Source: Dipteris shenzhenensis (lineage: Eukaryota > Polypodiophyta > Polypodiopsida > Gleicheniales). Taken from it: DNA of 64,000 nucleotides. Under the pieces are notes generated by a model. It worked only from the letters and a program-made list of their open reading frames with translations. It did no database searches and was not told the DNA's origin. Where the stretch lies: the NCBI GenBank assembly GCA_047967505.1, contig CM106538.1. One strand, given 5' to 3'. Of the stretch, positions 1 to 11,470 are shown piece by piece; positions within the stretch are counted from its first letter, which is position 1; each line of letters opens with the position of its first letter. The position numbers were made by a program, and so were the translations under genes.

Positions 1-531
1 TGAAAAATCAGTACGAGATCACGAATAAGACATGGATTCAAAATCTGGAGACTCAACTCATGAACGAGAAACTGTCTGAGTCTGAAACGACAGAGAATGT
101 AAGGTCTTTCCACATATTCTTAAGAATGAAAATTTTGGCCTTATGTTGGCAAGTCTATGGAATGAGGTAAGGCCAAAGTCTCTGGTACGGTGCATTAGGT
201 CTTGATTAATTCTTCTTTAGGCTTAAATATTTAATGCATTAACTTCACGACTATTATTTATGCTTGAACTTGTAATGTATTAATTTCATGACTTAGGATT
301 TTATGAAGTTATATCTAAAATGTCCCAAATTTAATGGAAATTAATATCCTACATAACACAACAAAGTATTATCATATCCTTTCCCAAAATCAATGCTACC
401 TAGCAACTCTCCTGGCATTTTCACTGCCTTGCATTTGAGTTAGCTATGATGAAAAATGTTGCCTGCCTTTGGAATCTCTTAGAGTTACCGTTAGCATGAT
501 CTAATTTCATGTACCCCAAAACTTGAGACTT
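1..531. other. Non-coding flank, nothing recognised
   Basis: No open frame of useful length, RNA gene or known repeat is visible here. The sequence is AT-rich and leads into a local direct duplication. Confidence 0.5.
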
Positions 532-1015
532 GGAGATTCCCATATCACACCAGCGGTAGCTATCTTGTCCACTCTCAATGCTAGTAAGAGCTAGGCCCCA
601 TAGACCGATAAAAGAAGTCCTTTTAGAGGTTCAATTTTTTCCCTCCGTCTTCTGCAGGCCCCATGATAAAATAGGATATATTCATCACCCTATATTTAAT
701 GCAAGAATTGACACAACTTTTTTGGACTTGACTATGTAGTTTACATCTCAAACTTGGTGCTAAAATTGTAGACTGGGAGATTCCCATATCACACCAACGG
801 TAGCTATCTTGTCCACTCTCAAGACTAGTAAGAGACGGTCCCCATAGACCGGTAAAAGAAGTCTTTTTGGAGGTTCAATTTTTTGCATCCGTCTTCTCCG
901 GTCCCATGACGGAATAGGATATATTCACCACCCTACATTTAATGCAAGAATTGAAAACTTTTTTTCGACATGACTATGCAGCTTACATCCCAAAATTGGT
1001 GCTAAAATTGCATAC
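532..1015. repeat. 244-bp direct tandem duplication (two copies)
   Basis: Two adjacent diverged copies begin at 532 and 776, each with GGAGATTCCCATATCAC, a period of 244 bp. Both continue through matching stretches about genes-free sequence (CTATCTTGTCCACTCTC, then a TAATGCAAGAATTGA block near the end). The second copy ends near 1015. They differ by scattered substitutions and small indels, so the duplication is not recent. No coding potential is apparent. Confidence 0.8.
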
Positions 1016-1871
1016 CAGGCATCTCCATTTGCCGGGGTGGTGTCCCTAGCAACCCCTTGGACTTGCTCTATTTGTCTAGTTGTGTCTCTCCACAAAAATC
1101 GGAGTGGAGCCTATTTTCCCCATCTAGTAAAACTATATGCATCAATATGTATGTATGTATGCATGCATGCATGCATCCATGTATGTATGTACACACACAC
1201 ACACATGTATGTATGTATGTGTACTAAAACTACTAAAACTATATGCATCAAATAATGTTGTTGATCAATTTTTGGCATACCCCACCAAAATCAAGACCCC
1301 CATTGCAAAGAAAGGTAAGGAACACAAGTGCTTGTTCTTATGCTCATGAGACAACAAAATGCAAGACATAGGCAACCAATGGGGTCTTACTTTTGATGTT
1401 TGTATGTATGTATGTATATATGTATGTACATACATACATGCATACATATGTTGCCAATGGGGTCCTAGTTTTGAGGCCTAAATGCATGAAATAGACAGCG
1501 CGTTAACGCGCTCCCTATTTTAGGAATTTAGGCCCTAAAAGTAGTACCCCGTATCTTTGGACGTGCATATCCAAATGGGGTCATGTCATATATCAAATAG
1601 AATCCATGGCAAGATCCAATTTAGATGGTTTTCATGTCCATTTTCTCCATCAACTAAAACTATATTCATCAAATTATGTTGTTGATCAATTTTTGGCATA
1701 CCCCCCAAAAATCAAGACTCCCATTGCAAAGAAAGGTAAAGAACACAAGTGCTTGTTCTTATGCTCATGAGACAACAAAATGCATGACATGGGAAACCAA
1801 TGGGGTCTTACTTTTGATGTTTGTATGTATGTATGTATGTATATATATGCAGGTACATACATACATACATC

Positions 1872-1907
<36 letters not shown>

Positions 1908-2089
1908 TATGTTGATGCATATATGTATATATTGATGTATATATTGATGCATACAATTTTGATATATGGAGAAAATAGACATGAAAATCATCTAAATTGG
2001 CTCTTGCCATTTGATTTGATATATGACATGACCCCATTTGGATTTGTAAGTCCAAAGATACGGGGTCCTACTTTTAGGGCCTGAATGCT

Positions 2090-2125
2090 TGAAATAGGCA
2101 GCGCGTTAACGCGCTGCCTATTTCA
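2090..2125. repeat. 36-bp perfect palindrome at a fold-back unit tip
   Basis: The centre lies between 2107 and 2108, and the core is AGCGCGTTAACGCGCT. It is the most complete example of a palindrome repeated through the array. Shorter perfect versions occur at 1497-1512, 3011-3028 and 3658-3673, and mutated ones near 2211, 2906, 3600, 4297, 4405, 4985 and 5092. It is GC-rich in an AT-rich setting and would extrude easily as a cruciform. Confidence 0.9.
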
Positions 2126-2521
2126 TGCATTTAGGCCTCAAAAGTAGGACCCAATTGGCAACACAATGGGATCCTACTTTTGAGGCCTAAATGCATGAAA
2201 TAGGGAGTGCGTTAACGCGCTGCCTATTTTAGGCATTTAGGCCCTAAAAGTAGCACCCCGCATATTTGGACTTGCATATCCAAATGGGGTCATGTCATAT
2301 ATCAAATCGAATGGCAAGATCCAATTTAGATGGTTTTCATGTCCATTTTCTCCATCAACTAAAACGATATTCATCAAATAATGTTGTTTATCAATTTTTA
2401 GCATACCTCCCCCAAAATCAAGTCCCCCATTGCAAAGAAAGGTAAGGAACACAAGTGCTTGTTCTTATGCTCATGAGACAACAAAATGCATGAAATAGGC
2501 AACCAATGGGGTCCTAATTTT

Positions 2522-2581
2522 GCTGTATGTATGTAATTATGTATATACGTATGTATATACATACATATATACCTATATGTG

Positions 2582-2627
<46 letters not shown>

Positions 2628-2655
2628 TGTGTATGTATGTATGTATGTATGTATG

Positions 2656-2724
<69 letters not shown>

Positions 2725-2750
2725 ATATGTTGATGTATATATGTATATAT
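2522..2750. repeat. TG/TATG microsatellite tract
   Basis: Long runs of TG (about 2589-2624 and 2668-2722) are separated by TATG repeats. This is the loop region of one fold-back unit. Shorter TATG/CATA tracts occupy the equivalent place in other units: about 1146-1222, 1403-1448, 1818-1946, 3330-3440, 3976-4136 and 4629-4830. Variation in these tracts explains much of the difference in unit length. Confidence 0.95.
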
Positions 2751-3378
2751 TGATGCATATAATTTTGATATATGGAGAAAATGGACATGAAAACCATCTA
2801 AATTGGCTCTTGTCGTTCGATTTGATATATGACATGATCCCATTTGGATTTGTAAGTCCAAAGATATGGGGTCCTACTTTTAGGGCCTGAATGCCTAAAA
2901 TAGGCAGCGCATTAACGCGCTACCTATTTCATGCATTTAGGCCTCAAAAGTAGGACCCCATTGGCAACACAATGGGGTCCTAGTTTTGAGGCCTAAATGC
3001 ATGAAATAGACAGCGCGTTAACGCGCTGCCTATTTTAGGGATTCAGGCCCTAAAAGTAGTACCCCGTATCTTTGGACTTGCATATCCAAATGGGGTCATG
3101 TCATATATCAAATCGAATGGCAAGATCCAATTTAGATGGTTTGCATGTCCATTTTCTCCATCAACTAAAACTATATTCATCAAATAATGTTGTTGATCAA
3201 TTTTTGGCATACCCCCCCAAAATCAAGACCCCCATTGCAAAGAAAGGTAAAGACCACAAGTGCTTGTTCTTATGCTCATGAGACAACAAAATGCATGACC
3301 ACGGAAACCAATGGGGTCTTACTTTTGATGTTTGTATGTATGTATGTATATATATGCATGTACATACATACATACATC

Positions 3379-3415
<37 letters not shown>

Positions 3416-4022
3416 ATGTTGATGCATATATGTATATATTGATGCATACAATTTTGATATATGGAGAAAATGGACATGAAAACCATCTAAACTGGCTCTT
3501 GCTGTTTGATTTGATATATGACATGACCCCATTTGGATATGCAAGTCCAAAGATACGGGGTCCTACTTTTAGGGCCTGAATGCCTGAAATAGGCAGCGCG
3601 TTAATGCGCTCCCTATTTCATGCATTTAGGCCTCAAAAGTAGGACCCCATTGGTGTTAGCGCGTTAACGCGCTGCCTATTTCAGGCATTCAGGCCCTAAA
3701 AGTAGGACCCCGTATCTTTGGACTTGCATATCCAAATGGGGTCATGTCATATATCAAATCGAACGGCAAGATCCACTTTAGATGGTTTTCATGTCCATTT
3801 TCTCCATCAACTAAAACTATATTCATCAAATAATGTTGTTGATCAATTTTTGGCATACCCCCCCAAAATCAAGTCCCCCATTGCAAAGAAAGGCAAAGAA
3901 CACAAGTGCTTGTTCTTATGCTCATGAGACAACAAAATGCATGACATGGGAAACCAATGGGGTCTTAGTTTTGATGTTTGTATGTATGTATGTATGTATA
4001 TATATGCATGTACATACATACA

Positions 4023-4088
<66 letters not shown>

Positions 4089-4738
4089 TGTATGTATGTA
4101 TATGTTGATGCATATATGTATATATTGATGTATATATTGATGCATACAATTTTGATATATGGAGAAAATGGTCATGAAAATCATCTAAATTGGCTCTTGT
4201 TGTTTGATTTGATATATGACATGACCCCATTTAGATTTGTAAGTCCAAATATATGGGGTCCTACTTTTAGGGCCTGAATGCCTGAAATAGGCAGCACGTG
4301 TGACACGCTGCCTTTTTCATGCATTTAGGCCTCAAAAGTAGGACCCCATTGTGTTGCCAATGGGGTCCTACTTTTGAGGCCTAAATGCATGAAATAGGCA
4401 GCGCATTAACGCACCGCCTATTTTAGGCATTCAGACCCTAAAAGTAGCACCCTGTATCTTTGGACTTGTATATCCGAGTGGGGTCATGTCATATATCAAA
4501 TCGAATGGCAAGATCCAATTTAGATGGTTTTCATGTCCATTTTCTCCATCAATTAAAACTATATTCATCAAATAATGTTGTTTATCAATTTTTGGCATAC
4601 CCCCCCCCAAAATCAAGACCCCCATTTTGTTGTATGTATGTATGTGTATATGTATGTATATACATACATATATATCTATATGTGTATATATATGTGTGTG
4701 TGTGTGTGTGTTTGTGTGTATACACACACACATGTATG

Positions 4739-4774
<36 letters not shown>

Positions 4775-5382
4775 CATACATATGTATATATTGATGCATA
4801 TATTGATGCATATCTTGATGTATATATTTATGCATATAGTTTTGATTGATGGAGAAAATAGGCATGAAAACCATCTAAATTGGCTCTTGCCGTTCGATTT
4901 GATATAGGACATGATCCCATTGGGATTTGTAAGTCCAAAGATACGGGGTCCTACTTTTAGGGCCTGAATTCCTAAAATAGGTAGCTTGTCAATGTGCTAC
5001 CTATTTCGTGCATTTAGGCCTCAAAAGTAGGACCTCATTTGGTCCTACATGGGGTCCTACTTTTGAGGCCTAAATGTATGAAATAGGCAACGCATTGATG
5101 CGCTGCCTATTTCAGGCATTCAAGCCCTAAAAGTAAGACTCCGTATCTTTGGAATTACAAATCCAAATGGGATCATGTCATACATCAAATCAAATGGCAA
5201 GAGCCAATTTAGATATTTTCATGCCTATTTTATCGATTTAATAAAACTATATGCATCAAATAATGTTGTTTATTAATTTTTGGCATACACCCCCAAAATC
5301 AAGACCCCCATTGGAAAGAAAGGTAAGGAACACAAGTGCTTGTTCTTATGTTCAGGAGACATTAAAAAAGAGGCGTGCTAGC

Positions 5383-5420
5383 CCAAAAATGGCAGCGCAT
5401 CAATGCGCTATCATTTTTGG
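5383..5420. repeat. Short stem-loop, worn relative of the fold-back tip
   Basis: AGCGCAT (5394-5400) and ATGCGCT (5403-5409) flank a two-base loop. The stem continues outward through an A/T run with one mismatch and one wobble pair. The core resembles the palindrome of the adjacent array with several changes, so it is probably a decayed member of the same family. Confidence 0.6.
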
Positions 5421-5879
5421 ATTGGCAGGTCTCTTTTTGTTGTCTCACGAGCATACATATGGAGGTTATTATACAATATAACTAAGAAGTAGTATTGAAG
5501 GGCATACATATGGGGCCTCATGATGTCTCTGGATACAGAATATGAGATTGCTTGATGCTTGGATTGCAGCTGGAAATGTTGCGTGGGCAAAGCCACTATA
5601 TGCCTCAAGTGTTGGAAATTGATGTATGGCTCAAGTGCTAGAATGTGCAAATCATGGCCAAAATCAAGACCCCTTAGAGATTCCATGAGGGCTATCCTTT
5701 TACTACTACACACGTCACCTTTAGTCGAGGGCAGAACCATTCGTCATCATAGGCAGCAAGTTCATGGGACCCCATCCCATGATCCAAGGCATTATTCAAA
5801 GACAAAGTATTTTTGACCATTCCCAAATTGAGTTTGCCAATTCCTTATCTGATTGATTTCATTTACTGGACTTGCAATG
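5421..5879. other. Unique spacer, no gene recognised
   Basis: This stretch separates two fold-back relics. Overlapping frames of about 85 and 109 codons occur on opposite strands, but neither has a recognisable domain or clear coding bias. Confidence 0.4.
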
Positions 5880-6000
5880 CTTGCAAAGCCCTTGCTTAAG
5901 CTTGAATGAGCCTCTTGATTTTGGGGGTATAATGGTCAAAAATGGCTTAACACGCCCAAAATCAAGAGGCTCATTCAAGCTTAAGCAAGGGATTTGCAGG
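5880..6000. repeat. Long hairpin: perfect 37-bp inverted repeat
   Basis: Positions 5889-5925 and 5955-5991 are exact reverse complements with a 29-nt loop. After one mismatch the stem extends about eight further pairs, including wobbles, to 5880 and 6000. The transcript of either strand would fold into a near-perfect stem of about 45 bp. This suits a young MITE remnant or a small-RNA precursor; sequence alone cannot separate the two. Confidence 0.9.
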
Positions 6001-6087
6001 TCTTGTTTTTGGGTGGCAAAAGCACGAAAAATGACAGTGCATTAAGGTGTTGCCATTCTTATGCTTCCCCCCTCCAAAAACAAGACC
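5999..6087. repeat. Second adjacent hairpin with degenerate inner palindrome
   Basis: GGTCTTGTTTTTGG at 5999-6012 is the exact reverse complement of 6074-6087. Inside lies GACAGTGCATTAAGGTGTTG, which looks like a mutated form of the array's GGCAGCGCGTTAACGCGC core. It is probably another relic of the fold-back family. Confidence 0.75.
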
Positions 6088-6640
6088 CCCAAGCTATTCA
6101 TTGGAGACACCAAAATGAGGAGAAGGATGACGTGAGGAGTAGAGGAGCTGGCCAATGAGGGGAGGGACAGCCTTGGAATTGCCAGCAACAAGCATGATGC
6201 AAGGAGGTGAGAAGGCAAAGAAGCAAGGAGGTGAGGAGGTGAGGAAGCAAGGAGGCGAGGAGGCAAGAGGTAGTCTTGAAGGGCAACAAGAGGGTGGAGG
6301 TGGCCGAAAGAGTAAGCAGGAAAGGGAGGGATGGAGATTGCTTGTAGGAAATGCTTGGATTAATGCTACAAATGCCATTTTTTTGTTTGTGTTTTGCAGC
6401 ATGAAATTTTTATGGCATTTTTCTTTTAAAAAATACAACATTGTTGTGATTAATTGCGCTACAAACAACTCAAGCGGTAAAGCACCATGGATTAAAACAA
6501 CAATATACATCACAAATGGATGCATACACTCATATACATCACCGATGGATGCATACACTTATACTCACATCAATTTCCAATATTGTATTAGATGGACCCT
6601 TAGCATATATGTGTGCATAGAAGACCATTTCCTACATTGA
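6088..6640. other. Purine-rich minisatellite and non-coding sequence
   Basis: About 6190-6270 is a degenerate GGAGGTGAGAAGCAAG-type purine repeat. It keeps frames open on both strands (roughly 160 codons forward, 154 reverse) without any protein domain. A 30-bp near-duplication containing ATGGATGCATACAC lies at about 6507-6563. I do not consider either frame a real gene. Confidence 0.55.
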
Positions 6641-8372
6641 TCCCTGATTTCATAGTTAAATTATTCCCTTTCTCACATGCTAACATGTGAAGATTTAATG
6701 TACATGCATTATGGGCACATTATATTGCAGTTTATGACTAACTTTTTTTATGAATGCATGATACTTGTATATGTCAAGGAAGGTATATCATCATTTTTGA
6801 ATGACAAGATTACTCTATGCTCCATTTTATCCTATATTAGAAACTATGATCACTAGATATTACATAAATGTATTGCTCCATTATATCCTATACTAAAAAC
6901 TATTTTGACCCAAATACATAATGCCAATTGAGGTTAGTACTCATGACAAGTGATGAAAACAATCTAATGGTATGAATGAGATCTTATAAATTTTGGATAT
7001 ATAATATGGGTACTATGTTGATTGAGCTATTTTTCTAAGGGAATATTTTCAACTTAATTACTAAATACATACTTACAATGGTGACCTGATTCCCATCTAT
7101 ATGTATAATCAAGTTTTACTTTGTGTTAAAAAAAAAGCTTTTGCATAAGGTTAAAATTCGAATAGTATTTATATTTGTTTAGGACTACCCATTGAGCTGG
7201 TTCCTATCCTTATATTGAACATGATAATGTTCATAAAGATTTTATGAATACAAATAGATAGCATTGGCTCTCTTTTTTTAGTGGTTGGGAATGAACCCTA
7301 AAACGACTATGTATTCCCTTATTTGTAGCATGGAAGTGATCATGGTAGAGTGGCATAATCCCTATTTTTCTTTTTTCATAGGTTTTTTTGCTACTCATGG
7401 TTGGCGGATACACCACGGCATAGATCCAAATAGATATTTGGTTTTTTGCTTCAACTTGCTTGACTAGACTTTCCTTGATGATTGTTCGATTGTGCATCAT
7501 GAGTAGCCACTGGCTTAATTGATGCATTAAGTGCAATGTTTTCCTTAAAGTTTTTCATACTACAGGATACAAGTTTGCTTATAGGGGTGGAAATAGAAGC
7601 TTGTTAACGCCTAGTGCATATTTTTCATTAGATGCAGCAGGATACTAGTTACAGAGTGTCAGCCAATTATTTCACTTGAATCATGCTCCTCTTATGCTTG
7701 AGTTTGTGGTCACGTATTGAGTTTAACATAATAGTCTACAGGATACTGGATGAGCATTCAACATAGTGGTTAGATGCATTCATTTCTAGTTCCGATAGAA
7801 CTATCATTCAGACATTGGTCATAATAGAGTCATAATAGAAGTATGGAGGGCTAAAATCCTTTTTTGGCTCCCTAAGTCTTTAAAAGCATGGTATTGTCCA
7901 GATTACATAGGTATTTTCACTAAGCAAAATTAATCCTTATGATGAAAATGTGTTTTTTTTCTTTTGACATAGTTAGTTCTGTTTCCATGTTTTTGGATCG
8001 AATGTATGGATGATCTTCTGCAAGCATAAAAGACATGATATGTATATGTAGCACATGATCATGTTTACATATTTTTAGTCATATATTCTACCTTGTGATC
8101 TATCATTATCTTGCTGTGTGGATGTTCAATCTGAGTAGTGTTTGCTTTTTTTATCATAAATTTTATGTATTGTTATGTCTCTACCTCTCCACAACGACTC
8201 AAATTGATAGTATGGGGATGAAAGATAAGTTAATTGTGAGTTTCAGGCATGACTTCATGGTTGGAATATGTTTAATTTGCTTATGATCACATGAATTGTT
8301 CCAATGATATTGAGGGGAATAAGATGTTGGATGAGGTTCTCGCTCGCTTGAAACCTATTTAATCTTGCTCGC
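6641..8372. other. AT-rich intergenic stretch, no gene seen
   Basis: There is no open frame above about 100 codons, no transposon domain and no RNA gene. Short frames here lack domains and are probably chance. Confidence 0.5.
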
Positions 8373-9359
8373 TTATTTGGGGCTGCTCGCTTTTCTCCAC
8401 TCACTTTTTGGTAATCCTCCATCAAACCCATCATGTGAGCTGACAAATGACAAAAAACAGAAGGTCTCAGACAAACCCTTTTGTGCACTATCCGATTCAT
8501 GGATAACACCCACAAACCTTCTATGCCAAAATTGAGCCTCTATCATTGCTTCCTTGAGATTTACCATCTCTATCATTGTCATAAATGATAGCAATACATA
8601 CTGTGACGGAGTGGCAATGGTCTCCATCAAGCCACAGAGCAACTTCTTGAAGGCATCCTTATCCCAACACATGGCTTTGGCAGATCCCTCTGAGGTGTCA
8701 AGCACACACAAGCTGATTAGAAGTTGTTCCTTGGAGTGACGTGTTAGAAAGCTCTCCCCCTCCATCTCCATGTTCACTTGAATAATTGTCCAAGGAAAAC
8801 AAGACTGCGATGTAGACTTGTTACCCTCTATTGAACTAATCACCCAATCAACATAGATTGACGCGGCTTCTGGGAAATCAGGTGTGGACTTGCCAACTTG
8901 CAACTTCTCTTTGACCCATGACTCACATGAACCCTTGAAGCTCTGATAAACAATTGAATCAATTTTGAAGTAATTTGCAAGGGTATCCCATGTTTGATGT
9001 TGGGGCAAAAGGTGACGTGAGTTGAACTCCTTAATGAGCACTTCTTTCAAGGCTCTATCATGCTTAATCTCCATTGCCCGTTGAGACATTTCAATGGAGT
9101 CCTTGTCTTTTCTTGACTTGACCAAGACTATTTCTTTAGACTCAATCTCTGCTTGAAGTGCACGTACATCTTCGTCTTCCAATCCTAGCAGACACCTCAT
9201 ATATGTTATTGTAGGATTTCGACCCTCAATATCACCCTGCTTCACCAATGTCAAAATCCTAATCCATTGTTCATAGATGTCATCATCGTATGTGACCATG
9301 TGCGTGTCCTTGGTAGCAAAGTTTGGGCCCATCGATACGCTTGCAACTCCTACAAAATT

Positions 9360-9596
9360 CTATATAAAAAAATCAAAATCATCTTAGACATTCTTCTAAT
9401 CCAAATCATGTAATAGAGATAATAATGACACTAGTGCGATTCTCCCATTACCATGTCAAAAGCATGACTTGGTAACTAGAAGAATGGCACTAGTGCCATT
9501 CTCACATCAGGGAATTGACACTACTATCATTTCTTTTACAAAGCCATAAACATTCTTGAAATAAAAAATGCATACAAAACAAAGTTTATTACTCAC
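9360..9596 (-). other. Probable spliceosomal intron, 237 bp
   Basis: On the minus strand the donor is GTGAGT directly after ...AGT TGG GAT. The acceptor follows a T-rich tract ending TATATAG. The flanking exons join in phase 0 with no stop at the junction. The intron contains the 22-bp palindrome at 9481-9502. Confidence 0.6.
9481..9502. repeat. 22-bp perfect palindrome resembling the satellite core
   Basis: The arms are AGAATGGCACT and its reverse complement. The same motif, one base changed and no longer symmetric, is the shared core of every monomer in the giant satellite that starts about 1.7 kb downstream. A related imperfect copy lies just upstream at about 9427-9445. Confidence 0.8.
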
Positions 9597-10965
9597 ATCC
9601 CAACTTTGTCGATCTTTATGCCCTTTGACAAGGCCTTGGGCTGGTTTCTTTGGTTGTCCGAATGCAATCCACTGCGCCCTTAGTGTTGTAAGATATCGAT
9701 ATATGGTTGATTTTTCAAAACGGTATGTGCCTCCATGTTGGCCATTGATGATATCTTACAACTTGCTTCAACTGGTGCATTGACAACAATTCTTGCCTTC
9801 CTCCATGTATAGAAACCTTTTTGTTGATTGAAGGCTTCTCCACGTGCTTTAGTTATAAACATCCTTGTAGCATAAATCGAATGGTGCCTTGCGAGAATCC
9901 AATAATTATACTCCTTTAACTTTTCCACCTTTATCTCTTCCTTGCACATCGGAGTATTTGTGCCTGTGTGGTAAGGCATAAGATATGCACATGTTGTAGG
10001 AGGTCGTGCATTCATTGCAAAACTCTTGACCAAGTCACTGACATAGCTGAGGGTCAATGTCCTGTACACATATTGGCTTGGTGCTCTAAAGCAATTCATC
10101 ATTGGGATCAACACCTCAAACTCCAAACCAAATGGGAAGTACTCTACGTACTCCATCAAGCCTGTCATACTTGTGTCCTTCCTTTCCAATTTCTTTTGTA
10201 GTGACTTAAAGTCAACATCTGGCTAGATTTTCTTATACAGGATGATAGTTGCTTCAGATGATTTCTCACCTTGTCTTGTTATATGTGTCTCACCACTCCC
10301 CATTGCATCACCTTCACTTCCAGCTCCATCAGTGACTATTCCCGTACCTCCTTGTTTTCCTCCTAAAGTTGTCTTTTTGTCTTTAGCCTCCAGTTTATCC
10401 CCAATGCTTGTTTTTCCATCTGACCTTATTTCCTTCTCACCTATTGTTTCCTCCTCATCGGTCTCTCTAGCCTTCTCTTTCAATGTGTTCTGAGACACTT
10501 GAGAGCTTGATCCCTCAACATCACTTTTCTTGGTTCTTTTCGAAACTTTTCTACTCTTTTTTATATCTTGCTTTATCCCTTTTGTTACCAAATCAAAGCT
10601 CTCTAATATCTGTTGGTTGGTATAATTTTTTGGCTCATTAATCCAACCCCTAGATATCATCGTGTCCTCCCCAGTAGCATTCATCCTCGCATGATCAAGA
10701 CAAGTAGGATCCAATTGATACACATTGCCTCCTAATGTATGAATTTTGAGACAAGGAACGTTGTCTTTCTCGGTATCCTCCATCTCTTTAACTTGTCCAA
10801 CATCTTCAAAAGTTGTTCCTTGGATGTTCACAAAACAATGCACTTTATGGAGTTCTTGGAGTTCGTTATTGTATATATCCAAAAACCATCCTCTTCCAGA
10901 ACTAACTCCATCATAAACTGACACCTCTCGAACTTTCTCTTTCCCTTGCTAGCCATTCTTGCAAT

Positions 10966-11164
10966 GTTCTGTTAACAAAAGAACCAAGGACACAATGAAA
11001 TGTATAATATAAAATCATAACTGTAGTAGGAAATATTACAACCACAATGCAACTTCTATTAACAAACTAACCAAGGCGAAGCAACTTATATATGCATTAT
11101 GAAAAACTACACCAACACAGTAAGCAAATATACACAATATCAAAGTTAAGATGGTTATAATAAA
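10966..11164. other. Short intergenic gap
   Basis: AT-rich sequence between the 5' end of the damaged gene and the first satellite-like motifs. No promoter element can be assigned with confidence. Confidence 0.4.
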
Positions 11165-11470
11165 GAATGGTATTCGTGCCATTCTCCAACATAATATGAT
11201 GTTAGAAGAGTGTCACAAATGCCATTGAACACATGGATTGTGGGTTTGTTCAAAACGGCACAAGTGCCATCCTCCGTGAGAGTTTGAGGATAATGCCACT
11301 GGTGCCATCCTCCATGATGTTAAGGAGAATGGTAGAAGTTCAATTCATCACATGGATTGCAGAGAATCAGAGAATGGCACCAGTGCCATTCTACTTATGT
11401 GAAGGTTATCACATGAGAGTTTTCTCACCTGACCTTCTAGAGAAGGGCACTGATGCTAATAAGAATGCAC
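11165..11470. repeat. Degenerate edge of the giant satellite
   Basis: Several GCAC..GTGCCAT palindromic motifs (near 11165-11185, 11260-11275, 11295-11312 and 11375-11392) occur at irregular spacing before regular monomers begin. The edge is more diverged than the array interior, as expected where homogenisation fades. Confidence 0.7.

Larger units (their letters stand above)
1087..5350. repeat. Tandem array of fold-back (inverted) repeat units with microsatellite loops
   Basis: The segment beginning CAAATGGGGTCATGTCATA recurs at 1572, 2281, 3087, 3733, 4475 (variant) and 5164, giving periods of 709, 806, 646, 742 and 689 bp. Each unit also contains the reverse complement of the same segment, for example around 2005-2060, 2825-2860, 3510-3560 and 4205-4250. 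Every unit can therefore fold on itself, with arms of roughly 200-250 bp. Between the arms lie a conserved stretch (TTGATCAATTTTTGGCATAC onward) and a TATG/TG microsatellite. Dyad centres fall near 2160, 2968, 3655, 4352 and 5045. The first unit (about 1087-1450) is partial. The arms resemble a fold-back or MITE-like transposon that was later amplified in tandem, but no transposase or clear target duplication is seen. Confidence 0.85.
8373..10965 (-). pseudogene. Unrecognised multi-exon protein gene, damaged
   Basis: This is the only host-like gene in the window, and I do not recognise its family. Minus-strand reading starts near 10963 (ATG in MASKGK...), but that frame must shift by one base to join the 233-codon frame opening at 10924. 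That frame encodes a Lys/Ser/Glu-rich linker and ends at an in-frame TAG (10223-10225). The same frame then resumes (DVDFKSLQKKLERKDTS...) for about 170 codons. A second one-base shift near 9755 is needed to reach ...GGTYRFEKSTIYRYLTTL...RQSWD, which ends at a good donor (GTGAGT at 9591-9596). A 237-bp intron (9360-9596) ends at TATATAG, and phase 0 is kept into ...VGVASVSMGPNFATKDTH. The last frame runs about 330 residues and includes a charged, coiled-coil-like stretch (LQAEIESKEIVLVKSRKD). It stops at 8373, or is spliced at a second GTGAGT (8399-8404). The lesions suggest a pseudogene; extra small introns or sequence errors are the alternative. Confidence 0.55.

Noticed and set aside
2398-2861. 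Long Tyr/Ile/His/Thr or Cys/Val-rich open frames in the microsatellite region
   Set aside because: They are simple TATG, CATA and TG repeats, which stay open in several frames on both strands and have no domain.
6094-6640. Overlapping frames of about 154 (minus) and 161 (plus) codons
   Set aside because: They come from a purine-rich minisatellite read on both strands. There is no domain, and the composition is skewed throughout.
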